A DNA stretch of 64,000 nucleotides from Paenibacillus prosopidis (GCF_003337375.1 NZ_QPJD01000017.1:1-64000); one strand, 5' to 3'. Positions 6,857 to 16,581 are shown, numbered from the stretch's first letter. The notes: generated by a model from the letters alone, not told the origin. Numbers and translations: made by a program.

Positions 6857-8032
6857 ATGCTGAAAGAGGGACAATTATTCAAAGAAGATATCATTCTCAC
6901 ATGGATGAGGGACCGCTTTCTTAGAGATTTGGTCTCGGATACTGGTCATGCAAAACCGGATTTGAGTTTGAGGGAGAAGCTGTCAAGCTTGCATCTAAAT
7001 CCATACTATACCTTTCCGGCTATGGCTCTATTAGAGCCAACAGCTCATTTCGAAGATGAGCATGAGAAGATTGTTTTTGTAGAGAAAATGCGCGATTACT
7101 TGCAGGAGCGGATATCAGACGGCAATGTCGTGTTTATGGATGAAGAGGGAAGGATCGGAGTACTGTTTTCCTGGGTTTCGAAGGACGTGTTGGAAACGAT
7201 TCAGGAGATGCTGAACGCACAGTTTGGCCAACCGATGACGATCGGCGTAGGAAAGCCTTGCAGTCATCTATATGATGTATTCCATTCTTACCGGCAAGCT
7301 TCCAGAGCGCTTGAATATAAGTTTTACCGGGGTGCGGGAGAGATTATATACTTCAGTGAGCTGCCCCGATATGAAACGATGCAGCTATATCCGTCCGATA
7401 AGGAGAAGGAGCTGTTTGATTCGTTCAAAGCTGCAGAGTCAGATGAAGAAGTAGAGGAATCCGTGAATGTTTTTTATGATTGGGTGCTTCGGAATGGGCC
7501 GATCGAAATTCAGAGCGTGTATGAGCTGACACTGCGGCTTCTTGTAGGAATGGAGAAACGGGTGCTGGCTGAGGCGGAAATGGTAAGCTCATACAAGCGG
7601 TTTGAAATTATGTCCATTGTGAAAATGGAGACAATGATCGACATTAAGCAATATGTCCATTCGTTTCTTACCGGTCTGAAAGAGGTTCTTTCCCATAACC
7701 AGAAGGAAAGCCACCGCAGTATTATTAAGAAAACCATTCACCATATGGAGCAGGAGTGTCAATACGCTTCCCTGCAAAGCGTCGCCCAGAAGGTGTATAT
7801 GACGCCGACTTATTTGAGCCTGCTGTTCAAGACCAATACCGGTAAAACGTTTATTGAGCATTTGACGGATATTCGAATTGATAAAGCGAAAGACATGCTG
7901 AAGAGCACCCATTTTAAAAATTACGAGGTAGCGGAGAAGGTCGGTTATCAAGACCCGCGTTATTTCAGTCAAATATTCAAGAAAAAAGTAGGACTATCTC
8001 CGAGCGAGTATCGGGAATCGGTTGGTAAGTAA
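6857..8032 (+). CDS. AraC family transcriptional regulator (YesN-like, without receiver domain)
   Basis: This 391-residue protein carries the C-terminal double helix-turn-helix of AraC/XylS proteins (about 290-390: L-Q-S-V-A-Q-K-V-Y-M-T-P-T-Y-L-S-L-L-F-K, then N-Y-E-V-A-E-K-V-G-Y-Q-D-P-R-Y-F-S-Q-I-F-K). The middle (about 110-185) resembles the degenerate GGDEF-like domain of YesN-type regulators of Paenibacillus carbohydrate operons. No phosphoreceiver domain is visible. The ATG at 6857 follows AAGGGGAAGTGGAGC and is a better start than the ATG at 6827. It is probably an activator of the neighbouring transporter or catabolic genes. Confidence 0.88.
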   Translation: MLKEGQLFKEDIILTWMRDRFLRDLVSDTGHAKPDLSLREKLSSLHLNPYYTFPAMALLEPTAHFEDEHEKIVFVEKMRDYLQERISDGNVVFMDEEGRIGVLFSWVSKDVLETIQEMLNAQFGQPMTIGVGKPCSHLYDVFHSYRQASRALEYKFYRGAGEIIYFSELPRYETMQLYPSDKEKELFDSFKAAESDEEVEESVNVFYDWVLRNGPIEIQSVYELTLRLLVGMEKRVLAEAEMVSSYKRFEIMSIVKMETMIDIKQYVHSFLTGLKEVLSHNQKESHRSIIKKTIHHMEQECQYASLQSVAQKVYMTPTYLSLLFKTNTGKTFIEHLTDIRIDKAKDMLKSTHFKNYEVAEKVGYQDPRYFSQIFKKKVGLSPSEYRESVGK

Positions 8033-8046
8033 TAGAGAATGAATAT

Positions 8047-8091
8047 AAAAGGACTCTAGCGGCATGGAATATGCCCTCCAGAGTCCTTTTT
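8047..8091. terminator. Bidirectional Rho-independent terminator
   Basis: AAAAGGACTCT is complementary to AGAGTCCTTTT, with an inner GGCAT/ATGCC stem. It separates the convergent AraC and RraA-like genes. Confidence 0.88.
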
Positions 8092-8103
8092 CTGTTCTGC
8101 TGT

Positions 8104-9009
8104 TTATAGACGAACGTCGTTCTGAGGACCGTTTCGTTCCGCTTTGCGCGCTTCTTCCAGCTCGGAATCCCAGGTCAAATGGCGGTAATCGGCTGCCGCA
8201 TCGTCGTTCTTGAACCAATTCATGAAGTCTTGCCACAAGGCTACATTCCATGAGGCGTCGATTTGTGCTGTCGTATAGACGCTGTCGCGCAGCCGGACGA
8301 AACCGAACACGTCCCGCACCTGTGATTTTTCCGCCTGTACGACGGTAAGCTCAGCGAGGTGCGGCGGAATGAAGATGACGCCGGCCGGCGTGCCAAGCAC
8401 GACGTCGCCAGGCATACAAATAGCTCGCCCGATCCGTGTCGGAACGTTCATGCCGACCATTGTTACGTCCGCAATGGCAGTCGGATCACTGCCGCGGTAG
8501 AACACGTTTATATTTTCAATCTCGACCACTTGCTGATTATCGCGTATGCCGCCCCAAATGACTGCTCCGCCTCGCTTCGTACGGGTGGAAATAGCGGTTG
8601 ACAAATTCCCGCCCACATAAGTGCCTAAGTGAACCTTATCGAACATATCCACGACAGCGACGTCATCCTCGACCAAAGAGTCGATTACCCATTGATTAAA
8701 AAAGCCTTTACGTTCCTCTTGCTGATGACCGTAATTTAGCAGCGTTTCATGCAAATCAGGCCGCTTTGGCACCATAACGGCGGTAACGGAACGTCCAACC
8801 ATAACTTTATCAGGGTGAATGATTTTGAAATCGCCTTCAAATTGAAACGTATAGCCTCTGTTCCATAGAGGGCCCCATGCTTCCTCTAAAGTAATTTTGC
8901 GCATGCGGCGAAGAACGTCGTCCGGCACCTTTGGGCGCCCGTTTGGAAATCGTTCTCCTTGCCATAGCGGCGTAAGCTGAATAATATCTTCCGGATTATC
9001 AAATTTCAT
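8104..9009 (-). CDS. RraA-like protein (4-hydroxy-4-methyl-2-oxoglutarate aldolase/RraA superfamily)
   Basis: This 301-residue protein contains the RraA/aldolase fold at about residues 60-240, including G-G-N-L-S-T-A, G-G-A-V-I-W-G-G-I-R-D near 150-160, and P-G-D-V-V-L-G-T-P-A-G-V. Classical RraA (about 160 residues) binds RNase E, but longer members of this kind are usually metal-dependent aldolases or decarboxylases of keto acids. In the sugar-acid setting an aldolase cleaving a 2-keto acid to pyruvate is a reasonable guess. The start is the ATG at 9009; the in-frame GTG at 9018 lies within the ribosome site GAAGAGGTG. Transcribed divergently from the ABC transporter. Confidence 0.8.
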   Translation of the reverse strand: MKFDNPEDIIQLTPLWQGERFPNGRPKVPDDVLRRMRKITLEEAWGPLWNRGYTFQFEGDFKIIHPDKVMVGRSVTAVMVPKRPDLHETLLNYGHQQEERKGFFNQWVIDSLVEDDVAVVDMFDKVHLGTYVGGNLSTAISTRTKRGGAVIWGGIRDNQQVVEIENINVFYRGSDPTAIADVTMVGMNVPTRIGRAICMPGDVVLGTPAGVIFIPPHLAELTVVQAEKSQVRDVFGFVRLRDSVYTTAQIDASWNVALWQDFMNWFKNDDAAADYRHLTWDSELEEARKAERNGPQNDVRL

Positions 9010-9182
9010 CAAAAGCACCTCTTCCGAATGAGTATAATGCTGCCAAGCGTAAGTCTTAAGTCTATTGTTGGGGACTTTCCCATATTTGTCGATGCGACTT
9101 TCTTAAGGCATTTTACGCCGGTCTATGAATTTTTCACACTATATAAAATCAAACACTTTCATAATTTCCTCTCCTTTATTGG

Positions 9183-9196
9183 TGAAACCGCTTTCG
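9183..9196. promoter_or_regulatory. Probable cre (CcpA) site upstream of the ABC operon
   Basis: TGAAACCGCTTTCG matches the catabolite-responsive element consensus TGWAARCGYTWNCW at 12 of 14 positions. It sits 65 bases before the first permease gene, as expected for glucose repression of a sugar-uptake operon. Confidence 0.5.
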
Positions 9197-9260
9197 TATA
9201 AAGTAAGAGAATACCAACCAAAAAAACAATTAAAAGTTAAAGGGGGAGGAGATTATTGGG

Positions 9261-10214
9261 GTGACTGCTGAGACGGCGACTGGAACTGGAATGGAGAAGA
9301 AGCAACCCAAGCGGAAGCGCAATCATACAGGAGCAACCCATTTAGCCGGATATGTATTTATTTCTCCATGGTTAATCGGTTTTCTGCTGCTGACGTTATG
9401 GCCGATCGCGCAATCGTTTTATTTATCTTTCACCGAATATTCATTGCTGGAGGATCCGGTTTGGACGGGAATGGACAACTACGCGAAAATCTTATCAAGC
9501 GACGCGACTTTTACAAAGTCACTCAGCGTCACGTTCCTGTTTGTTTTATTCTCCGTACCTCTGAAGCTGTTTTTCTCGCTAATGGTTGCGTTGGCGCTTA
9601 ACAAAAGCATACGAGGAATGAACATTTACCGGACGGCTATTTATTTTCCATCACTAATCGGTGGAAGTATTGCCGTCGCAGCGCTGTGGCGTAATATGTT
9701 CGGTCTTGACGGCTATATCAATCAAGTGCTGGCATGGTTTGGCATTGAGGGAGTTGGCTGGATCTCTAATCCGGACACGTCGCTTGGTACATTGATTCTG
9801 CTTAATACGTGGCAGTTTGGCTCGACCATGGTTATATTTCTAGCGGGACTGAAGCAGGTTCCACAGGAGCTGTACGAATCGGCCTCCGTTGACGGAGCCG
9901 GGAAGGTGAGGAAGTTTATTAGCATTACGCTTCCGATGCTTTCGCCGGTCATGTTCTTTAACCTCGTGCTCGGCATTATCGGTTCGTTCCAAACGTTTAC
10001 CTCAGCGTTCATCATTACGAAGGGCGGGCCGATCAACTCGACCTATATGTATGCGATGTTTCTTTACGAGAAAGCGTTCAAGCATTATCAGATGGGATAT
10101 GCGTCAGCTCTTGCCTGGATACTGCTCACGATTGTTGCCGTGCTGACCATCATTAACTTCATGGCATCGCGTTACTGGGTATTCTACGAATCGGATGGGG
10201 GGAAAACGAAATGA
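9261..10214 (+). CDS. Sugar ABC transporter permease, MalF/UgpA type
   Basis: This 317-residue inner-membrane protein has six predicted membrane helices, a basic N-terminus, and the BPD permease EAA loop (E-L-Y-E-S-A-S-V-D-G-A-G near residue 205) that contacts the ATPase. It is one half of a CUT1 carbohydrate importer. The GTG at 9261 is chosen because GGGGGAGGAG lies nine bases upstream; the next internal start, an ATG at 9291, lacks a site. It overlaps the second permease by four bases (ATGA). No ATPase is encoded nearby, so a shared MsmX-type ATPase is likely. Confidence 0.92.
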   Translation: MTAETATGTGMEKKQPKRKRNHTGATHLAGYVFISPWLIGFLLLTLWPIAQSFYLSFTEYSLLEDPVWTGMDNYAKILSSDATFTKSLSVTFLFVLFSVPLKLFFSLMVALALNKSIRGMNIYRTAIYFPSLIGGSIAVAALWRNMFGLDGYINQVLAWFGIEGVGWISNPDTSLGTLILLNTWQFGSTMVIFLAGLKQVPQELYESASVDGAGKVRKFISITLPMLSPVMFFNLVLGIIGSFQTFTSAFIITKGGPINSTYMYAMFLYEKAFKHYQMGYASALAWILLTIVAVLTIINFMASRYWVFYESDGGKTK

Positions 10215-11041
10215 GTTCGCTCCGTTCCAAGCTGACAAACCATCTGTTTCTGGCGGCGTTCTCCTTCCTCATGCTGTACCCGGTTATATGGTGGGCAGGT
10301 GCTTCATTGAAAAAAACAGAAGAGCTCAGCTTGCCCACGCTATGGCCTTCGACACCGATGTGGAGCAACTACTGGAAAGGGTGGCATTTCTCATCGGAGT
10401 ATACCTTTGCTCACTTTTTCAGCAACACGCTTCTCATGGAGCTCGGAAACGTTTTAGGAGGAGTTGCGACTGCAGCTATTGTGGCATATGGCTTCGGAAG
10501 GCTGAATTTCAAGCTGCGCGGCTTTTGGTTTTCGATCCTGCTGTTGACGATGATGCTTCCGGGTCAGGTCACAGTCGTACCGCAGTACATATTGTTCAAC
10601 AAGCTCGGATTCGTCGATAGCTATGTGCCGCTGGTGCTGCCGCATTTTTTTGGGGGAGGAGCGTTCTTTATCTTCCTGCTTGTGCAATTTATTCGCGGTA
10701 TTCCGCGTGACTTGGATGAGGCTGCGACGATTGACGGCGCGAGCGTCTATGGGATTTTTTTAAGAGTCATTTTACCTTTGCTTAAGCCGGCGCTTGTTAC
10801 GGTAGCGATCTTTACGTTCATATGGAGCTGGGATGATTTCTTCGCTCAGGTGCTCTATTTGAGCTCGGTCGATAAGTTTACGGTCGGCTTAGCGCTGCGT
10901 ATGTTCATTGACCAGTTCGACATTCAATGGGGACAGCTGCTCGCAATGTCCTTACTGTCGATCTTTCCTTCTGTCATTATTTTTTTCCTTGCGCAGAAGC
11001 ACTTTGTCGAAGGAATCGCCACAACTGGCTTGAAGGGTTGA
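10211..11041 (+). CDS. Sugar ABC transporter permease, MalG/UgpE type
   Basis: This 276-residue membrane protein has six helices and the EAA loop D-L-D-E-A-A-T-I-D-G-A-S near residue 170. It begins with ATG overlapping the previous stop, so the two permeases are translationally coupled, as is usual for the heterodimeric channel of CUT1 importers. The solute-binding lipoprotein gene follows 35 bases later. Substrate cannot be read from the sequence; the neighbouring mannonate dehydratase points to a uronate, aldonate or an oligosaccharide containing them. Confidence 0.92.
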   Translation: MSSLRSKLTNHLFLAAFSFLMLYPVIWWAGASLKKTEELSLPTLWPSTPMWSNYWKGWHFSSEYTFAHFFSNTLLMELGNVLGGVATAAIVAYGFGRLNFKLRGFWFSILLLTMMLPGQVTVVPQYILFNKLGFVDSYVPLVLPHFFGGGAFFIFLLVQFIRGIPRDLDEAATIDGASVYGIFLRVILPLLKPALVTVAIFTFIWSWDDFFAQVLYLSSVDKFTVGLALRMFIDQFDIQWGQLLAMSLLSIFPSVIIFFLAQKHFVEGIATTGLKG

Positions 11042-11076
11042 CGATCTCACATTAATCAATTAAAAGGGGATGTCCA

Positions 11077-12423
11077 ATGATGAACAAAAGTTGGCCGAAG
11101 AGCTTTGGATTTCTAATGTTAGTCCTGATGCTTGCGTTAACCGCCTGCAGCGGAGGCGGAGGCAATAATGTCGGTAACAATGTAAACAGCGGTGCTACCA
11201 ATGCGCCTGATAATCAGACCGATAAGGATACGGGCGGCGAGAAAACATTAAGCATCATGTGGTGGGGACCGGATGCCCGTCACGAAGCGACGAAAAAAGC
11301 GCTGGACATTTATACGAAGCAAAATCCTAACGTGAAATTCAAGCCGGAATTTATGGCGTGGGATGCTTTTTGGCAGAAGCTTCCGACACTCGCAGCATCG
11401 AAATCCATTACCGACGTGCTGCAAATGGATGCCGCATACATTCAAGAATACGTTTCTCGGGGACAGCTGGAGGATCTGTCTGACATCGATTTGAGCGGTA
11501 TCGTCGATCCTACCGTTATTGAAAATTTAAAAATCGGCGGCAAGCTTTATGGAATCCCGCTCAGTCAAAACGCGCAAGGGCTTGCATTCAACAAAACCGA
11601 GCTGGATCAATACGGAATTCCGCATCCGCATAAGGATTGGACGTATGATGAATTTTTCCAGTGGGCAAGAGACGCGCGGGCTAAGCTGCCGGAAGGAAAA
11701 TATCCGATTGGCGATACGACTACTTGGGACAGCTTCAACTACTATCAGACGTCGATGGGTAAGGAGCCGATCATGTCCGATGGCGGCAAGAAGTTTAATC
11801 TCGACAAAGATTTATTTTTGACCTTCTACCAAACATATGAGGAGTTCCGTAAGGCTAAAATTGTACCTCCTGCCGAGAAAGCGGCTGCCTTCCTGGAAAA
11901 TGACCCGCAAGCTGATCCAATGGCTTCCGGCGTCGTCATGACAAGAGGGGCAACTACTGGATCTGTAAGCGCCTTGGAGCAGTTAATGCCGGGTAAAGTA
12001 GGCGTCGTTAACTTACCAGTGGGGCCAGCGGGCGGCGGATGGGCCCAGTCAACGATCTTCTTGAGCGTCAGCGCCAATTCCAAAAATAAAGAAGAAGCGA
12101 AGAAATTCGTGAAGTGGTTTATTACGGACAAAGAAGCAGGGCAAGCTCTCGGCCTGACGCGTGGAATTCCGATTAACCCTGAGATCTACAAAGAGCTGGA
12201 GCCGACGCTGCAGCCGAAGGATAAGCTCGGCAAAGAAATTTATGATCTTTCGCTAGATAAAGCGCTGCCGTTCTATTCGCCGGCAGCAGGGTTTTCGGAA
12301 TGGGTTGATACGTATAGGAAGGAAATGGAAGCCGTTACGTTCGGCCAGCAATCTATCGAGGACGCCTATAACAAAATCGATAAATTGGGTAAAGAATTAG
12401 CAGCTAAAGCAGGCGGCCAATAA
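11077..12423 (+). CDS. Extracellular solute-binding lipoprotein of the sugar ABC transporter
   Basis: This 448-residue protein has a lipoprotein signal peptide ending L-T-A-C (Cys24), followed by a glycine/asparagine-rich linker to about residue 55. A family-1 solute-binding domain then begins at T-L-S-I-M-W-W-G-P. It would be anchored to the outer face of the membrane and deliver ligand to the two permeases encoded upstream. Two adjacent ATGs (11077 and 11080) follow AAAAGGGGATG; either may serve. The mannonate dehydratase gene is 24 bases downstream, so uptake and breakdown are encoded together. Confidence 0.93.
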   Translation: MMNKSWPKSFGFLMLVLMLALTACSGGGGNNVGNNVNSGATNAPDNQTDKDTGGEKTLSIMWWGPDARHEATKKALDIYTKQNPNVKFKPEFMAWDAFWQKLPTLAASKSITDVLQMDAAYIQEYVSRGQLEDLSDIDLSGIVDPTVIENLKIGGKLYGIPLSQNAQGLAFNKTELDQYGIPHPHKDWTYDEFFQWARDARAKLPEGKYPIGDTTTWDSFNYYQTSMGKEPIMSDGGKKFNLDKDLFLTFYQTYEEFRKAKIVPPAEKAAAFLENDPQADPMASGVVMTRGATTGSVSALEQLMPGKVGVVNLPVGPAGGGWAQSTIFLSVSANSKNKEEAKKFVKWFITDKEAGQALGLTRGIPINPEIYKELEPTLQPKDKLGKEIYDLSLDKALPFYSPAAGFSEWVDTYRKEMEAVTFGQQSIEDAYNKIDKLGKELAAKAGGQ

Positions 12424-12447
12424 TCGTATAAAAGAGGTGTTCTAATA

Positions 12448-13410
12448 ATGAAATTAGCAGAAGTGTTCCCGTCTCAGCCAAATCGGTTATGGCATTTAGC
12501 GAAGCAGCTTGGTGTAGATCATGCGGTGGGAGGGCTTCCTTGGGAGGAAAAACAGGAGAAGCCATGGGACTTAATGCCGCTTATCCGCATGAAGCAGCGA
12601 TTCGCCGATTTTGGACTTGAGCTTTCGGTCATTGAATCGATGCCGCCAAGCAATCATATTAAGCTCGGTACGGCAGGACGAGAAGAGGAAATTGAGCAGT
12701 TCCAGAGGTTTATCACGAATATGGGCGCTGCAGGCATTCCCGTACTCTGTTACAACTTCATGGCGCAGTTCAATTGGTTCCGCACTTCAACGACGACACG
12801 GACACGCGGCGGTGCGCTCGTATCCAGTTATGATCACAGCCTTATGAAGGATGCGCCGCTCACGGAAGCAGGTATCGTTACAGAAGACCAGCTATGGGAA
12901 AACCTGGAGTACTTTATGCAGCGCATCGTTCCGGTGGCCGAGCAAGCAAAGGTAAAGCTGGCGCTCCATCCCGACGATCCGCCAATAACTCCGATTCGCG
13001 GTGTCTCGCGTATACTTCGCAGTGCAGCCGCGCTGCAGCGGGCGATTGATCTGGTTCCAAGTAAGTATAACGGAATAACATTATGCCAAGGTACGCTTGC
13101 AACGGCCGGAGACGATATCCCGGAAGTCATTCGCCAATTCGCGAAGCAAGACAAACTCTTTTTCGTCCATTTCCGCGATGTGCGGGGAACACCGGAAAAG
13201 TTCGAGGAAACGTTCCATGACGACGGTAAAACGAATATGCTCGAAGCAATGCAAACGTATTACGAGGTTGGATTCAACGGCCCCGCCAGACCGGATCATG
13301 TGCCGACGATGGAAGGGGAGGACAACGCTAATCCCGGCTATGAGCTGCTTGGGCGGCTTTACGGGATCGGATACATTCGAGGCTTGATGGAAGCTTCAGT
13401 AGCAAAATAA
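12448..13410 (+). CDS. uxuA: Mannonate dehydratase family protein (UxuA-like)
   Basis: This 320-residue TIM-barrel protein matches mannonate dehydratase (EC 4.2.1.8), which converts D-mannonate to 2-keto-3-deoxygluconate. Diagnostic stretches are V-L-C-Y-N-F-M-A-Q-F-N-W (about 90-101), L-A-L-H-P-D-D-P-P (about 170-178), H-F-R-D-V-R-G-T (about 233), F-H-D-D-G-K-T-N-M and R-P-D-H-V-P-T-M-E-G-E. These contain the Cys, His and Asp ligands for Mn2+. It is shorter than the 360-394 residues of typical UxuA, so a related sugar-acid substrate is possible. It is the last gene of the transporter operon, ending at a strong terminator. Confidence 0.85.
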   Translation: MKLAEVFPSQPNRLWHLAKQLGVDHAVGGLPWEEKQEKPWDLMPLIRMKQRFADFGLELSVIESMPPSNHIKLGTAGREEEIEQFQRFITNMGAAGIPVLCYNFMAQFNWFRTSTTTRTRGGALVSSYDHSLMKDAPLTEAGIVTEDQLWENLEYFMQRIVPVAEQAKVKLALHPDDPPITPIRGVSRILRSAAALQRAIDLVPSKYNGITLCQGTLATAGDDIPEVIRQFAKQDKLFFVHFRDVRGTPEKFEETFHDDGKTNMLEAMQTYYEVGFNGPARPDHVPTMEGEDNANPGYELLGRLYGIGYIRGLMEASVAK

Positions 13411-13411
13411 T

Positions 13412-13458
13412 AAATGGGCTGGCCAGCATGTCGTTGAGACGCGGGCCAGCCCATTTTT
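13412..13458 (+). terminator. Rho-independent terminator of the ABC-uxuA operon
   Basis: AAATGGGCTGGCC is complementary to GGCCAGCCCATTT and is followed by T residues. Confidence 0.9.
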
Positions 13459-13627
13459 ATGAATGAAGCTACAACAATGGTGCTCTAGGATTATCGGAAG
13501 ATGAAGTTGATAAAACATCATTAGAACTTATCCTTGGGTTCTAAGATTTATTTTTAATTGGTAAAGTAGCAACTATTTTCCAAAAACAACGTCTTAAGTA
13601 TTAATATAAAAGTGATGAGGTGAACCG

Positions 13628-15034
13628 ATGCGTGGGATTTTGAAAAAGTTAGCGATTTTTACGATTACGGTCACAATTGTTCTGTCTGCAGTTCCTACTT
13701 CCGCTAATGCAGCACAGGATCCATTTCTAAATGGCATTATAAGCATTGCTGGAAATAATGCGCTGGACAACAAGGGAATACTGTGGTCGTGGAATGACAA
13801 AACCTTCGAGGCAGTGCCTATCCTTGAGGATGTAAAAACCATCTCCGAAGGCAATGCGGCTATAAAAATGGATGGCAGTGTTTGGACATGGGGAAGAAAG
13901 AGCGGAAATATAGAACTTCCTGACGGAGGATACTATTACTTTAATTCCTTTGATCAACCTAGTCGTCTTGAAGGGTTAGATAATGCTATCGACATTTCAG
14001 GAAATTATGTTCTTAAAGCTGACGGAACGGTTTGGTCGTTGGAAGGATTGTGTGAGTATCAGACACCTAACGACACTTGCGCTCCTGACGCAAGTGTAGA
14101 AGAAAAACGAAAGCCGGGTCGGATTGGTGAGTTGGAAGATATCGTCGCGATTGAGGGACGAGGGTACTTTCCGGTCGCGCTCGCTAAGGACGGGACAGTT
14201 TGGTTCTGGGGACGAGACAAATACAGCGATCCGTTCCTTCCCGGTAAACTTTATCAATCTGGCATCGAGCCAACGGATTTCAAGAAGGCAGCATCGATCT
14301 CTACTGGAATGATTTTCAGCGCTTCATGGGATGTCTATATTATTAATCGATATGCCATATATGGGTTAACAACGCCAAATTTTAACGTTGCAAAATTGGC
14401 TCCGGGTGTAACGGCAGTATCGGGGGCTATGGACGATGTAGGAGATACGTATGCATACTCTTTTGTTCTCATGAAGGACGGCACGGTGTCATACTGGATT
14501 TGGCCAACAGAAGATAAGAAGCTTTTTCCAGTAAAAGGACTCAGTCAGGCTATAGCAATTAGCGCTAAGAGTGAAGGAGGAGGTACAGTGATTCACAAGG
14601 ATGGCACGGTATCTTCATGGGGAAAGATGAGTAACTTTTATGGAGACGATAAATACAAATACGATCATAAAATCATTCCGAAAAAGGTAGTCAAAGGAAT
14701 CGGAATTCGATTAAATGGAAAATACCTGCTTATGGAAAATCAGTCTAGGATGATAAACGGTTCAGTATTCGTTCCAATTCGAGGACTGTTCGAATCGCTA
14801 GGCGGTTCAGTCAACTATGCCAACAATATCGTTACAATCAAGTATGGCTCCAATTTAATTAAGATGGAAGTTGGGAAACAGGAAGCGGCAGTAAACGGTA
14901 CATCTTTGAAACTCCCTTCCCCAATTCAGGTTGTAAAGGGCAGGACGATGATTCCGCTGCGTTTTGTAGCTCAGACGATGGGAGCAAAAGTGGTCTGGGA
15001 CGGCAAGAACCGTGAAGTACTGCTAACTTTATAG
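13628..15034 (+). CDS. Secreted RCC1-repeat protein with copper amine oxidase-like stalk domain
   Basis: This 468-residue protein has a signal peptide cleaved after A-N-A (about residue 29). Irregular RCC1/beta-propeller repeats follow, each marked by the pattern K-x-D-G-T/S-V-x-x-W (at about 80, 137, 192, 283 and 325). The C-terminal stalk domain (about 365-468) contains V-F-V-P-I-R-G-L-F-E-S-L-G-G and M-I-P-L-R-F-V-A-Q-T-M-G-A, the Cu_amine_oxidN1 domain common in Paenibacillus surface proteins. It is probably a wall-associated or secreted binding protein. TGAGGTGAA precedes the ATG. It sits as a single transcription unit inside the sugar-acid region and has no obvious link to it. Confidence 0.85.
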   Translation: MRGILKKLAIFTITVTIVLSAVPTSANAAQDPFLNGIISIAGNNALDNKGILWSWNDKTFEAVPILEDVKTISEGNAAIKMDGSVWTWGRKSGNIELPDGGYYYFNSFDQPSRLEGLDNAIDISGNYVLKADGTVWSLEGLCEYQTPNDTCAPDASVEEKRKPGRIGELEDIVAIEGRGYFPVALAKDGTVWFWGRDKYSDPFLPGKLYQSGIEPTDFKKAASISTGMIFSASWDVYIINRYAIYGLTTPNFNVAKLAPGVTAVSGAMDDVGDTYAYSFVLMKDGTVSYWIWPTEDKKLFPVKGLSQAIAISAKSEGGGTVIHKDGTVSSWGKMSNFYGDDKYKYDHKIIPKKVVKGIGIRLNGKYLLMENQSRMINGSVFVPIRGLFESLGGSVNYANNIVTIKYGSNLIKMEVGKQEAAVNGTSLKLPSPIQVVKGRTMIPLRFVAQTMGAKVVWDGKNREVLLTL

Positions 15035-15130
15035 CAGATAACAGTCATCATATTACTTATAAGTTTCATTGATATTCAAAAATCGATATTTTTAGATCTG
15101 GCAACCCTGGGCAATGTCATATTTAAAAAT

Positions 15131-15166
15131 AAAAAAGCGGAACGCATTAAGCGTTCCGCTTTTTTA
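15131..15166. terminator. Bidirectional Rho-independent terminator
   Basis: AAAAAAGCGGAACGC is complementary to GCGTTCCGCTTTTTT around a four-base loop. It serves the convergent RCC1-repeat and dehydratase genes. Confidence 0.92.
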
Positions 15167-15192
15167 CTATAATGTAAGGCGGAACTGATATA

Positions 15193-16581
15193 TCAGCTCC
15201 AAAGCCGGTCATTTGAATAATAGTTGTTCCAGTTGTCTGTAGATTCCCATAAGCCTGGAATGTCCGGGTGAAGGTGCTGAGCCAGTACTTCATCGTTCAA
15301 GTCATCGATACCGAGACCCGGCGCGTCTGTTATCGTGATAAAACCGTTTTGGACGAGTTTTTTCGGCAGCCTGCTGCTTATGATGATGTCGTCCCACCAA
15401 GCTACCTCGCAGGAATGGTACTCGAGCGCCAGGAAGTTTTCAGTGGCTGCGGCGACATGTGCGGCTGCGAGGCAGGCGATCGGGCTCTCTGCCATATGAA
15501 TCGCCATAGCAACGCCGTAATCCTGCGCCATATCGCCGATTTTTTTCGTTTCCAGAATGCCGCCTGTTGTAAGGACATCCGGGTGGATGACGGACACGCC
15601 TCCGGCTTCGAGCAGCGGTTTGAAATTTTCTTTCAAATAAATATCCTCGCCTGTACAAATTGGTGTTGTTACCGAACGTGACAGCTTGGCGTATTGCTCG
15701 GTATACTGCCAAGGAATCATATCCTCCATCCAAGCGAGGTTATATTTATCGACGCGGCGGCCGAGCTTGATGCAATCCTCGAGCCCGATATGGCCGAAAT
15801 GATCGACGGCGAGCGGTATCTCATAGCCGATAACAGCACGTACGTCCGCAACATACTGTTCGAGCATATCCAGACCTTTCTCCGTAACATGAATGGCCGT
15901 AAAAGGATGGGGGATGTTGTAAATGTCATAATGCCGGCTCTTGATTTCCCGTATTTGTTCAGGCGTTAATCCGTCTTTGCTGGCAGTGTATCGATTTCTC
16001 GACTTTTCTCTCATTTCCTCGAGGAAGCCGGTAGGGGCGCTTAACGTTCCAGGCTCATTAATGATCTGGCCGATGCCGAGATCCATCTTCAGGAACGTGA
16101 AGCCCGCCTCTATACGTTTCTGAAGGGCCAGACCCATTGCCGTTCCTGTATCTTTGCCGACAACCTCCGTATCGCAGTACATTCTGATATTGTCGCGGAA
16201 TCTACCGCCCAGCATTTGATAGACCGGTACGCCGTACGCTTTTCCTGCCAGGTCCCATAATGCAATCTCGAGTCCGCTTACGCCGCCGCCTTGCCGCGCA
16301 TGTCCGCCAAACTGTTTAATGCGCCGGAACAACTTGTCGATGTTGCATGGATTTTCGCCAAGCAGCCTTCCCTTCAGCATTTGCGCATACACTTTGTCCG
16401 CGCCGTCACGTACTTCGCCAAACCCGATCAATCCTTGATTGGTATATACCTTAATCAAGCTGCTGTGAAACGGACCGCCTACAATATCGGTGAAACGAAT
16501 ATCGGTAATGCGAAGTTCGGCAGGACTTGAATGCGTGCTGACATGGGCAAGCGTTTCCTCATACGATTGATTGTTGGTCAT
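15193..16581 (-). CDS. Enolase superfamily sugar-acid dehydratase (mandelate racemase/muconate lactonizing type)
   Basis: This 462-residue protein has the enolase-superfamily N-terminal capping domain and a barrel with L-K-M-D-L-G (K-x-D motif, about residue 165). The likely metal ligands are D in L-A-V-D-H-F, E in W-M-E-D and E in T-G-E-D, and the catalytic-type histidine is in A-I-H-M-A-E-S. It probably removes water from an aldonate to give a 2-keto-3-deoxy acid; the exact substrate cannot be read off. It is about 60 residues longer than typical members because of an insert near 185-230. The ATG at 16581 is used; the GTG at 16590 is in the ribosome site AAAGGAGTG. Confidence 0.85.
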   Translation of the reverse strand: MTNNQSYEETLAHVSTHSSPAELRITDIRFTDIVGGPFHSSLIKVYTNQGLIGFGEVRDGADKVYAQMLKGRLLGENPCNIDKLFRRIKQFGGHARQGGGVSGLEIALWDLAGKAYGVPVYQMLGGRFRDNIRMYCDTEVVGKDTGTAMGLALQKRIEAGFTFLKMDLGIGQIINEPGTLSAPTGFLEEMREKSRNRYTASKDGLTPEQIREIKSRHYDIYNIPHPFTAIHVTEKGLDMLEQYVADVRAVIGYEIPLAVDHFGHIGLEDCIKLGRRVDKYNLAWMEDMIPWQYTEQYAKLSRSVTTPICTGEDIYLKENFKPLLEAGGVSVIHPDVLTTGGILETKKIGDMAQDYGVAMAIHMAESPIACLAAAHVAAATENFLALEYHSCEVAWWDDIIISSRLPKKLVQNGFITITDAPGLGIDDLNDEVLAQHLHPDIPGLWESTDNWNNYYSNDRLWS